Shown here piece after piece: positions 1-7,048 of a stretch of DNA of 37,454 nt. The position numbers were made by a program, and so were the translations under genes. The notes below the pieces were generated by a model. That model was not told where the DNA came from and made no database searches. It was given only the letters and a program-made list of their open reading frames with translations. Positions within the stretch are counted from its first letter, which is position 1. Every line of letters begins with the position of its first letter. This DNA is from Blastococcus fimeti (GTDB lineage: Bacteria > Actinomycetota > Actinomycetes > Mycobacteriales > Geodermatophilaceae). The DNA is taken from the NCBI GenBank assembly GCA_900102115.1, contig FNAW01000013.1, positions 1 to 37,454 of the forward strand, in the 5' to 3' direction.

Positions 1-1738
1 CGCCGAACGAGGCGGCCACCGAGAGCAGGAAGCCGACGGCGGCCTTGATCGGCACCAGGATCGAGCGGAAGACGAGCAGCAGCAGGACCAGCGCCAGGCC
101 GACGACGACCAGGGCGAACGGGAGCAGGGCGTCGGCGAGCCGGTCGGAGATGTCGATGCCGACGGCGGTCTGCCCGGTGACGGCGAACTCGGCACCGGTC
201 TGCGCCTCGAGGTCGCCGGCCAGCGCGCGCAGCTCGGCGACGACGTCGTGCGTCGCCTCGTCCTGCGGGCCGGTCTCCGGGATGACGCTGACGACGGCCG
301 CCGTCCCCCCGGGCAGCGGCGTGGGCTGCGCGACGAGGACGCCGTCGAGACCGCCGTCGAACTCGCCGGGGGTGCCGGTCGGGGTGCCTGCGATCGCGAC
401 GGCGACGTCGGTCAGCGACTGCTCGGCGGTCGCCGGGTCGAGGCCCTCGACCAGCACGACCAGCGGGCCGTTGAGGCCGGGGCCGAAGTGCTCGCTGACC
501 AGGTCGTAGGCCTGCCGCTGCGGCGTGTCCTCGGCGGCCGCGGAGTTGTCCGGCAGCGCGAGCTCCAACTGCGGAGCCGGCAGCGCCAGGACGAGCAGCC
601 CGGCCAGCACGGCGAGCACCGTGACCAGCGGCCGGCGGGTGATCAGCCGGGTCCAGCGGGCGCCCAGCGAGCCGCCGACCCCGGTGCTCTCCGCGGCGTC
701 GGCCGCCTCGCGCCGCGCCGCGCGGGAGCCCGGCTTCGGCACCAGCCGCTCGCCGGCGAAGCCCAGCAGCGCCGGCAGCAGCGTGAGCGCCACGAGGACG
801 GCGACGAGGACGGTGCCGGCGGCCCCGATGCCCATGACGGTGAGGAACGGGATGCCGACGACGGCCAGACCGGAGAGCGCGATGATCACCGTGAGCCCGG
901 CGAAGACGACCGCCGAGCCGGCGGTGCCGACCGCCCGGGCGGCGGACTCCCGGGGCGCCATGCCCCCGGCGAGCTGGGTGCGGTGCCGGGACAGGATGAA
1001 CAGCGTGTAGTCGATGCCGACGGCCAGGCCGATCATCAGCGCCAGCGTCGGGGCGGTCGAGGAGAGCGTCACGAGGTTGGAGGTGAGCAGCAGCCCGCCC
1101 ATGCCGACGGCGATGCCGGCCAGGGCGATCGCCAGGTTCATCCCGGCGGCCAGCAGCGAGCCGAAGGTCAGCACGAGGACCAGGACGGCGACCCCGACGC
1201 CGAGGAACTCCAGCGGCCCCACCGAGACGCCGGTCGTGCCGAACGCGTCGCCGCCGACGGCGGTCTCGAGGCCGGCCTGCTGGGCGGGCTCCGTCGTCGT
1301 CACCAGGGCGTCCAGCGCGCCCTCGTCCAGCAGCTCGGGGGAGACGTCGAACCGGACCTGGGCGAGCGCGGCCCGGCCGTCCGCGCTGAGCGTCCTGCTG
1401 TCGAACGGGCTGACCACGCTGCCGACCTGCGGCACGTCCGACGCCTCGGCGAGGGTCTGCTCGATCGCCGCGGTGAAAGCGGGGTCGAGCACGGTCTGCC
1501 CCTCGGGCGCGACGAACACCACCTGTGCGCCCGCGCCGGCCGCCTCCGGGGAGAGCTCGTCGAGCCGGTCCAGCGCCTCCTGCGACTCCGAGCCCGGGAT
1601 CGTGAACTCGTCGTCGAACGCGCCACCGACGGTGACGAGCAGGGTGACGACGACGGCGAGCAGCAGGCCCCACGCCGTCGCCACGAGCCGGCGGTGGCGG
1701 AAGGCGGCGGAGCCGACGCGGGCCAGCAGGGTTGCCAT
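1..1738 (-). CDS. MMPL/RND-family membrane transporter (3' end beyond window)
   Basis: Encodes about 579 residues of an MMPL-type (RND superfamily) membrane protein, expected to export lipids or drugs by proton-motive force. The frame starts MATLLARVG, has one N-terminal membrane helix, then a large extracytoplasmic domain (about residues 40-165), then a helix bundle with the family-typical segment GLAVGIDYTLFILSRHR near residue 230, and a second extracytoplasmic domain starting near residue 385. The C-terminus runs off the left edge. The ATG at 1738 is preceded by a GGAGAA ribosome site. It lies 17 bp after a TetR gene on the same strand, so the two are probably co-transcribed and TetR-controlled. 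The substrate cannot be told from the sequence. Confidence 0.9.
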   Translation of the reverse strand, partial: MATLLARVGSAAFRHRRLVATAWGLLLAVVVTLLVTVGGAFDDEFTIPGSESQEALDRLDELSPEAAGAGAQVVFVAPEGQTVLDPAFTAAIEQTLAEASDVPQVGSVVSPFDSRTLSADGRAALAQVRFDVSPELLDEGALDALVTTTEPAQQAGLETAVGGDAFGTTGVSVGPLEFLGVGVAVLVLVLTFGSLLAAGMNLAIALAGIAVGMGGLLLTSNLVTLSSTAPTLALMIGLAVGIDYTLFILSRHRTQLAGGMAPRESAARAVGTAGSAVVFAGLTVIIALSGLAVVGIPFLTVMGIGAAGTVLVAVLVALTLLPALLGFAGERLVPKPGSRAARREAADAAESTGVGGSLGARWTRLITRRPLVTVLAVLAGLLVLALPAPQLELALPDNSAAAEDTPQRQAYDLVSEHFGPGLNGPLVVLVEGLDPATAEQSLTDVAVAIAGTPTGTPGEFDGGLDGVLVAQPTPLPGGTAAVVSVIPETGPQDEATHDVVAELRALAGDLEAQTGAEFAVTGQTAVGIDISDRLADALLPFALVVVGLALVLLLLVFRSILVPIKAAVGFLLSVAASFG

Positions 1739-1755
1739 GGGGGTGTTCTCCGGGA

Positions 1756-2382
1756 TCAGTCGGTGACGGCGCGCAGCAGGTGCACGAGGGCGGTGCGCTC
1801 GAGGTCGTCGTCGGGCTCGGGGGACCGGTCACCGGGCAGGACGGCGTCGCGCAGGGCGAGGCCGTCGTGCAGGCCGAGCAAAATCCCGGCGAGCTGACCG
1901 GCCGGCAGGGTGAGCCGGAGGCCGGTGCGGCCGAGGGTGTCGTCGATGATCGCCGTCACCCGGGCCAGCAGGGCGTCCTCGTGCTCGCGCAGCGCGCGGG
2001 CGGCCTCGGGGTGCCGGGCGGCGTGCAGCGCGAACTCGGTGCGCGCCAGCACCCACGACCGGTCGGCGCGGAAGGTGGACAGGCAGCGCTCGACGGCCGC
2101 GGCGACCGGGTCCGCCTCGTGCTCCAGACCGGCCAGCTGCTGCTCGACCAGGGCGAGCTCACGGCCGGTCTCGCGCGCGAAGAGCGCGGCGAACAGCTCG
2201 TCCTTGGTGCGGAAGCTGGAGTAGAAGGCCCCGCGGGTGAAGCCACCGCGGCGGCAGATGTCCTCGACGGTGGCGGCGGCGAAGCCCAGGTCGGCGAAGG
2301 TCTCCAGCGCGGCGTCGAGCAGCCGCTCGACGGTGTCGGCCCGGCGCCGCTTCGGCCGCGCCTCCAGGCTGTCGGTGCTCAC
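1756..2382 (-). CDS. TetR-family transcriptional regulator
   Basis: A 208-residue one-component repressor. The N-terminal helix-turn-helix is clear (TVERLLDAALETFADLGF, then VEDICRRGGFTRGAFYSSF, about residues 16-56), followed by a helical ligand-binding domain. I start it at the GTG at 2382 (VSTDSLEARPKRRR) rather than at the longer in-frame start at 2445, because the longer form would translate through a 35-bp palindrome that looks like its operator. A TACGTT -10-like hexamer (2396-2391) ends 8 nt before the GTG, so the mRNA may be leaderless. The next gene is an MMPL exporter, the usual target of such a local repressor. Confidence 0.88.
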   Translation of the reverse strand: MSTDSLEARPKRRRADTVERLLDAALETFADLGFAAATVEDICRRGGFTRGAFYSSFRTKDELFAALFARETGRELALVEQQLAGLEHEADPVAAAVERCLSTFRADRSWVLARTEFALHAARHPEAARALREHEDALLARVTAIIDDTLGRTGLRLTLPAGQLAGILLGLHDGLALRDAVLPGDRSPEPDDDLERTALVHLLRAVTD

Positions 2383-2416
2383 GATGCACGAACGTATTGG
2401 ATACGCCGGTGCATCG
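2382..2416. promoter_or_regulatory. Nested palindrome, likely TetR operator
   Basis: Symmetric about base 2399: outer arms CGATGCAC (2382-2389) and GTGCATCG (2409-2416), inner arms CGTAT (2393-2397) and ATACG (2401-2405), centre TGG. The two nested inverted repeats share one axis, as expected for a site bound by a TetR dimer or pair of dimers. The palindrome contains a possible -10 box and touches the GTG start of the TetR gene, so binding would block transcription of the regulator and the MMPL gene. Binding is inferred. Confidence 0.65.
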
Positions 2417-2472
2417 AGACCTCGAACCGCCCGGGTGTGGCACACCTCCCACGGAGCCCGCGCGGGACGTCG

Positions 2473-2808
2473 TCAGGCGGTGCGGGGGGCGTACATGATC
2501 ACGGCGACGCCGACCAGGCACAGCAGGGCGCCGACGACGTCGTACCGGTCGGGGCGGAACCCGTCGACGGCCATGCCCCACAGCAACGAGCCGGCGACGA
2601 ACACCCCGCCGTACGCGGCGAGGATCCGGCCGAAGTTCGCATCGGGCTGCAGGGTGGCGACGAAGCCGTAGGCGCCGAGCGCGATCACGCCGGCGCCGAT
2701 CCAGAGCCAGCCGCGCGACTCGCGCACGCCCTGCCAGACCAGCCAGGCGCCGCCGATCTCGGCCACGGCCGCCAGCACGAACAACGCGACGGACCGGGCG
2801 ACGCTCAC
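2473..2808 (-). CDS. YnfA-like (UPF0060) small membrane protein
   Basis: 111 residues, close to the roughly 108 usual for YnfA/UPF0060, a small-multidrug-resistance-like fold. Four hydrophobic helices are visible, with family-typical segments FVLAAVAEIGGAWLVWQ near the N-terminus, AAYGGVFVAGSLLWG in the third helix and a C-terminal VGALLCLVGVAVIMYAPR. I take the GTG at 2808 (VSVARSVALFV) as start, since the family begins just before the first helix. It is divergent from the ABC exporter at 2908, with about 100 bp between. Transport activity of this family is poorly characterised, so function is tentative. Confidence 0.85.
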   Translation of the reverse strand: MSVARSVALFVLAAVAEIGGAWLVWQGVRESRGWLWIGAGVIALGAYGFVATLQPDANFGRILAAYGGVFVAGSLLWGMAVDGFRPDRYDVVGALLCLVGVAVIMYAPRTA

Positions 2809-2907
2809 CTGCCCGACGGTAACGGCCGCCCGGAACCGGCCGACCGCGCGTCCGCGCTGCGCGAAAACCGCTGCAGGAATGTCGGTGAGGCGGCCCACAC
2901 TGGGGCC

Positions 2908-3897
2908 ATGAGCGCCACCGCTGCCGTCGAGGCCATCGACCTGGTCAAGCACTTCGGGGACACGCACGCCGTCGACGGCGTGAGCTTCGTCGTCCCGGAG
3001 GGCACGGTCCTCGGGCTGCTGGGCCCGAACGGGGCGGGCAAGACCACGCTCGTGCGCATGCTGACCACGCTCAGCGTGCCCACGAGCGGCACCGGCCGCG
3101 TGGCCGGCCACGACATCGTCCGCGAGCCGATCCAGGTGCGCCGCAGCATGGGGCTGACCGGCCAGGCCGCGACGGTCGACGAGCTCCTCACCGGCCGCGA
3201 GAACCTCAAGCTGATCGGGGCTCTCTACGGCCTGCCACGGGCCTACGTCCGGGAGGCCACCGACCGGCTCTTCGACCGGTTCGACCTGGCGTACGCCGCC
3301 GACCGGCAGGCCAAGACCTATTCGGGCGGCATGCGCCGGCGGCTGGACCTCGCGGTGAGCCTCCTGGCCGCGCCCCCGATCCTCTTCCTCGACGAGCCCA
3401 CGACCGGGTTGGACCCGCACAGCAGATCAGGGCTCTGGGCGGTGCTGCGCGAGCTCGTCGACGAGGGCACCACCCTCGTGCTGACGACGCAGTACCTCGA
3501 GGAGGCCGACCACCTGGCCGACGAGATCGTCGTCGTCGACAAGGGGAAGGTCATCGCCGCCGGCACCCCGACACAGCTCAAGGACCAGGCCGGGCGCGCC
3601 AGCGTCGTGGTCACGCTGACCCACGCCGCCGACGTCGACGCCGCCGCCGACCTCCTGCGCTCGCACGCGCCGGAGGTGCACGTGGAACGGAGCAGCCGCC
3701 GGCTCACCGCCCAGGCGGGCGGGCTGAGCGACATGACGCGGATCGCCGGCGTCTTCGAGGCCAGCGGCATCGAGCTCGACGACCTCGGGCTGGCCCGCCC
3801 CAGCCTGGACGACGTCTTCCTGCACCTCACCGGGCGCCGGGCCGAGCCCGGTACCGACGCCGAGTCCGAGTCCACCCCCGAGGGAGCCACCCCGTGA
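2908..3897 (+). CDS. ABC transporter ATP-binding protein, DrrA-type
   Basis: 329 residues, the nucleotide-binding subunit of an ABC-2 exporter. Visible motifs are Walker A GPNGAGKTT (about residue 42), the Q-loop region TGQAATVDELLTGRENL, signature YSGGMRRRLDLA, Walker B ILFLDEPTTGLD and the switch TTQYLEEADHLAD. The C-terminal 80 residues match the DrrA accessory region of daunorubicin-resistance-type exporters. The ATG at 2908 fits the family start; the open frame reaches far upstream but that part lacks homology. Its TGA overlaps the GTG of the permease gene (GTGA), so the two subunits are translationally coupled. Cargo is unknown. Confidence 0.93.
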   Translation: MSATAAVEAIDLVKHFGDTHAVDGVSFVVPEGTVLGLLGPNGAGKTTLVRMLTTLSVPTSGTGRVAGHDIVREPIQVRRSMGLTGQAATVDELLTGRENLKLIGALYGLPRAYVREATDRLFDRFDLAYAADRQAKTYSGGMRRRLDLAVSLLAAPPILFLDEPTTGLDPHSRSGLWAVLRELVDEGTTLVLTTQYLEEADHLADEIVVVDKGKVIAAGTPTQLKDQAGRASVVVTLTHAADVDAAADLLRSHAPEVHVERSSRRLTAQAGGLSDMTRIAGVFEASGIELDDLGLARPSLDDVFLHLTGRRAEPGTDAESESTPEGATP

Positions 3898-4745
3898 CCG
3901 CTGTCCGGAGCCAGCCCACCACCCTGTCCCCGAGAGAGCGGCCGCCGATCTCGCCGCCGTCCCTCCTGCGGGCGGCGTCGACGATCGTCTGGCGCAACCT
4001 CCTCCACATCCGGCGGATGCCGGAGATGCTGCTCGACGTCACCGTGCAGTCGGTGATGTTCGTGCTGCTGTTCGCCTACGTCTTCGGCGGGGCGATCGCG
4101 GTGGACGGGTCGAACTACCGGGAGTTCCTGCTGCCCGGGATCATGGTCCAGACGATGGTGTTCTCCTCGGCCGTCGTCGCCATGGGGCTCACCAGCGACC
4201 TGCAGAAGGGGTTCGTGGACCGCTTCAAGTCGCTGCCGGTCCCCCGGCCCGCGGTCCTGGTCGGACGCAGCATCTCCAGCCTCATCCACTCGAGCATCGG
4301 CATCGCGGTGATGGCCGTGACCGGCCTGCTGATCGGCTGGCGGATCCGCAACGGTGTCGTCGACGGAGTGCTCGCCTTCCTCCTGCTGCTGCTCTTCGGC
4401 TTCGCCATGATCTGGCTCGGCATCTGGGTCGGCTCGCTGATGCGCACCGTGGAGGCCGTGCAGGGCTTCATGTTCACGATCATGTTCCCGCTGACCTTCG
4501 TGGCCAACACGTTCGTCCCCACGGAGAGCATGCCGACGTGGCTGCGCACCATCTCGGAGTGGAATCCGGTGTCCGCGCTGACCCAGGCGTGCCGGGAGCT
4601 GTGGGGAAACGGCCTGCCGGCACCCGACGACGCCGCCTGGCCGCTGCAGCACGCGGTCGCGACGTCGATCGGCTGGTCGATCCTGCTGACCGCGATCTTC
4701 GCGCCCCTGGCGGTGGCGGCCTTCCGGCGCCGGTCGCGCGACTGA
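3894..4745 (+). CDS. ABC-2 type permease, DrrB-type
   Basis: 283 residues, the membrane partner of the preceding ATPase. After a polar N-terminus of about 30 residues (IVWRNLLHIRRMPEMLLDV) there are six hydrophobic segments. The DrrB-typical blocks FLLPGIMVQTMVFSS, GFVDRFKSLPVPR (cytoplasmic coupling helix), FPLTFVANTFVPTESMP and WNPVSALTQACRELWGN are all present. Start GTG at 3894 overlaps the ATPase stop by 4 nt. A 10-bp hairpin surrounds the stop codon and probably ends the transcript. Likely role is drug or lipid export; the substrate is not evident. Confidence 0.92.
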   Translation: MTAVRSQPTTLSPRERPPISPPSLLRAASTIVWRNLLHIRRMPEMLLDVTVQSVMFVLLFAYVFGGAIAVDGSNYREFLLPGIMVQTMVFSSAVVAMGLTSDLQKGFVDRFKSLPVPRPAVLVGRSISSLIHSSIGIAVMAVTGLLIGWRIRNGVVDGVLAFLLLLLFGFAMIWLGIWVGSLMRTVEAVQGFMFTIMFPLTFVANTFVPTESMPTWLRTISEWNPVSALTQACRELWGNGLPAPDDAAWPLQHAVATSIGWSILLTAIFAPLAVAAFRRRSRD

Positions 4746-4756
4746 GCGCGCGACCG
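4731..4756 (+). terminator. Hairpin around the permease stop codon
   Basis: Perfect 10-bp stem CGGTCGCGCG / CGCGCGACCG with a 6-nt loop that contains the TGA stop of the permease gene. There is no U tract, which is common for actinobacterial terminators. It separates the ABC operon from the convergent VOC gene. Confidence 0.5.
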
Positions 4757-4776
4757 GTCGTCCCGGGGCCGGCGGC

Positions 4777-5199
4777 TCACCCGGCGCTGCGCGGCTCCCC
4801 CGCGTAGGTGCCGAAGGACCAGAGGTTGCCCTCGCGGTCGCGGGCGGAGAACTCCGACGAGCCGTGGTCGGTGGTGCTCAGCTCCTTGACGATCGTCGCG
4901 CCCGCGGCGACGGCGCGTGCGCACACCGCCGCCGGGTCGGCGGTGACGACGTAGCAGGCGGCGGTGCCGGGGACGGCGGGCCAGGCGTCGTCGGCCTCCT
5001 CGCGGACCGAGCCGAGCATCACGCCACCACCCTCGGGCCAGGAGAGCTGGGCGTGGTCCACCCGGTCACCCTCGCCGTACACGGCGGTCTCCTCGAAACC
5101 GAACGCGTCGACGAGGAAGCGGATGAGGGCGCGGGCGTCGCGGGCGCGGAAGGCGGGCCAGACGGTGGGCTGCGGGGTGGTGGGCTGCGGAACGGTCAT
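4777..5199 (-). CDS. VOC (glyoxalase/PhnB-like) family protein
   Basis: 140 residues with the beta-alpha-beta-beta-beta pattern of the vicinal-oxygen-chelate fold, closest in appearance to PhnB-like or bleomycin-resistance-like proteins: VWPAFRARDARALIRFLVDAFGF at the N-terminus, GGGVMLGS in the middle, and SSEFSARDREGNLWSFGTY near the end, where Glu and Trp are typical. The ATG at 5199 overlaps the TGA of the upstream AraC gene (ATGA), so the pair is coupled. The substrate and enzymatic activity are not recognisable. Confidence 0.85.
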   Translation of the reverse strand: MTVPQPTTPQPTVWPAFRARDARALIRFLVDAFGFEETAVYGEGDRVDHAQLSWPEGGGVMLGSVREEADDAWPAVPGTAACYVVTADPAAVCARAVAAGATIVKELSTTDHGSSEFSARDREGNLWSFGTYAGEPRSAG

Positions 5200-6047
5200 G
5201 CCGAGGAGAGTGCCGTCGTCAAGGCTGCGGTGTCTTGCACGAATCCGAACTCCTCGGCCAGCCAGCGGGTCGGCGGCAGCCCGGAGAACGCGCGCCACTC
5301 GCGGGTGAGGTGCGCCTGGTCGGCGAAGCCGGCGGCGCCGGCCAGCCCGGCCAGGTCGAGCGGCCGCCCGGTCGCGGCCCGCCCGGCCAGGGCCCGGCGG
5401 GCACGGTCGAACCGGGCCACCCGGGCCGCCGCCTTCGGGCCCAGCCCCGTCTCGGCGCGGAACCGCTGCTCCAGGTGCCGGACCGACCAGCCCACCCGCG
5501 CGGCCACCTCGGCCACCGGCAGCCGCCCGGCCGACGCCGTCGTCAGCCGCCAGGCCTCGGCCACCTCCGGGCGCACCCCGTCGTCCGCCACCTGCCGGAG
5601 CAGCACCTGCTCCAGGACGGCGAAGCGCGCCGGCCAGCTCTCGGCCGCCCGCACCCGCTCGACCAGTTCGGTGCCGACCACCCCGAGGACGTCGTCCAGC
5701 GGGCTGTCCAGCGAGGCCAGCGCTCCGGCGGGGCAGCCCAGCAGGGATCGGGCGCCCGCGGGGGTGAGGGAGAGCTGGATGCCGGACTGCCGCCCGGGGT
5801 GGGTGATCCGCGCCGGGCGGGTGTGCAGCCCGCCGACCAGACCGTCGTAGCTCCCGGGGGGCTGCGCGGGATCCGGGTGGGCCGCCAGCTCCAGCGGGTC
5901 CTCGAGCGGCACGATCAGGGTGAGGAAGGGCGAGGGCAGACCCAGGTGCTCACCGGGCGGCAGCCCCTCGTGCCGGTAGCCGACGGCCGCGGCGACGAAC
6001 GGGCGCAGCCGTGGATGCACGCGGTGCACCACCGACTCCTGCTCCAT
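5196..6047 (-). CDS. AraC-family transcriptional regulator
   Basis: 283 residues. The N-terminal 150 residues form a ligand-binding-type domain with no recognised ligand (HPRLRPFVAAAVGYRHEG onward, as in the DUF6597-type N-termini of such regulators). The C-terminal 100 residues hold the double HTH: RLPVAEVAARVGWSVRHLEQRF and LAGLAGAAGFADQAHLTREW, the latter matching the AraC second-HTH signature. I start at the ATG at 6047 (MEQESVVHRV); the longer frame upstream is a shadow of the hydrolase gene. It is coupled to the VOC gene by an ATGA overlap, which suggests that the regulator controls or senses the same small molecule. Confidence 0.88.
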   Translation of the reverse strand: MEQESVVHRVHPRLRPFVAAAVGYRHEGLPPGEHLGLPSPFLTLIVPLEDPLELAAHPDPAQPPGSYDGLVGGLHTRPARITHPGRQSGIQLSLTPAGARSLLGCPAGALASLDSPLDDVLGVVGTELVERVRAAESWPARFAVLEQVLLRQVADDGVRPEVAEAWRLTTASAGRLPVAEVAARVGWSVRHLEQRFRAETGLGPKAAARVARFDRARRALAGRAATGRPLDLAGLAGAAGFADQAHLTREWRAFSGLPPTRWLAEEFGFVQDTAALTTALSSA

Positions 6048-6088
6048 CCCGCCAGCATGGCCGCGGCCGGGCCCCGGAGCCAGGGGGT

Positions 6089-6937
6089 TCACCCGTCGAC
6101 GGCGTCCAGGAACAGCCGCAGCGTCTCGAGGAAGACCTCGGGCTGCTCGGAGTGCACCCAGTGGCCGGCGTTCTTGACGCGGACCAGCCGGGTGGTCGGG
6201 AACAGCTCGTCCATCCGCGCCCGGTCCCGGGGCAGCACGTAGTGCGAGTTCGCCCCCGCGATCCAGAGCACCGGACCGTCGAAGGTGGCGCCGGCCGGCG
6301 GATCGGGGAAGCGGCGCAGCTCGCCCAGGTCCTGCTCGAGCAGGTCCAGGTTGAGCCGCCAGCGCCAGCCGCCATCGGCTCCCAGCCCCTCGCGGACCAG
6401 GCTCTGCAGCAGGAAGCTGCGCACCATCCGGCTCGGGACAGCGGTGCGCAGCGCGGCGTCGGCGTCGTCGCGCGTGCGCAGCGCGTCGAGGTCGACGGCC
6501 TTCATGGCGGCGATGAACGCGCCGAAGGGGGAGGCCTCCTCGTCCTCGTCGTCGGTCCGGCCGCCCTGCAGGGGGTACTCGACCGGCGCGATGTCGACGA
6601 CGACGAGCGCGCGCAGCAGCTCGGGCCGGCGCAGCGCCAGCGTCATCGCCACCTTGCCGCCCATCGAGTGCCCGACCAGCGTCACCGGCTCGCCGAACGA
6701 GGCCAGCTCGGCGGCGACCAGCTCGGCCATGTCCAGGTAGTCGACCCGGTCGGTCCAGGGCGAGTGGCCGTGGTTGGGCAGGTCGAGCAGCGTCACGCGG
6801 TGCCCGTCGGACAACCCCTTGGCGATCGTCGTCCAGTTCTTCCCCTGGCCGAACAGCCCGTGCACGAACACCACGCGCGGGCCGGACTCGCCCAGGGTGC
6901 GGGCGTGCAGTCGCAGGTCGTCGTCCACGTCGCCCAT
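6089..6937 (-). CDS. Alpha/beta-fold hydrolase (YbfF-like esterase)
   Basis: 282 residues of a classic alpha/beta hydrolase. The oxyanion region VVFVHGLFGQGKNW lies near residue 22, the nucleophile elbow VGHSMGGKVA (Ser) near residue 95, and the catalytic His in KNAGHWVHSEQPE near the C-terminus. The block LDLPNHGHSPW resembles YbfF-type esterases. The start is the ATG at 6937 (MGDVDDDLRLHAR), shared with no other gene and divergent from the helicase at 7049. The open frame extends much further upstream but only antisense to the helicase, so it is rejected. Natural substrate is unknown. Confidence 0.88.
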   Translation of the reverse strand: MGDVDDDLRLHARTLGESGPRVVFVHGLFGQGKNWTTIAKGLSDGHRVTLLDLPNHGHSPWTDRVDYLDMAELVAAELASFGEPVTLVGHSMGGKVAMTLALRRPELLRALVVVDIAPVEYPLQGGRTDDEDEEASPFGAFIAAMKAVDLDALRTRDDADAALRTAVPSRMVRSFLLQSLVREGLGADGGWRWRLNLDLLEQDLGELRRFPDPPAGATFDGPVLWIAGANSHYVLPRDRARMDELFPTTRLVRVKNAGHWVHSEQPEVFLETLRLFLDAVDG

Positions 6938-7048
6938 CCCACCAGGCCGGGACCGCACCGTCCCCCCGGGGCACGCGGTCCGCGCGGCAGGGCCGGTTCT
7001 GTCGCCGGCAGCGCCTACCGTGCCCCGGGACGAGGGGGAGGTGCCGGC

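Noticed and set aside
248..1897. Long plus-strand open frame opposite the MMPL gene
   Set aside because: Antisense shadow with Arg/Gly/Ala-rich low-complexity translation. The minus strand encodes a clear MMPL transporter.
3669..3684. Another parS-like match (GTGCACGTGGAAC)
   Set aside because: Only the right half matches; the left half lacks the TTTC part, so it is not counted.
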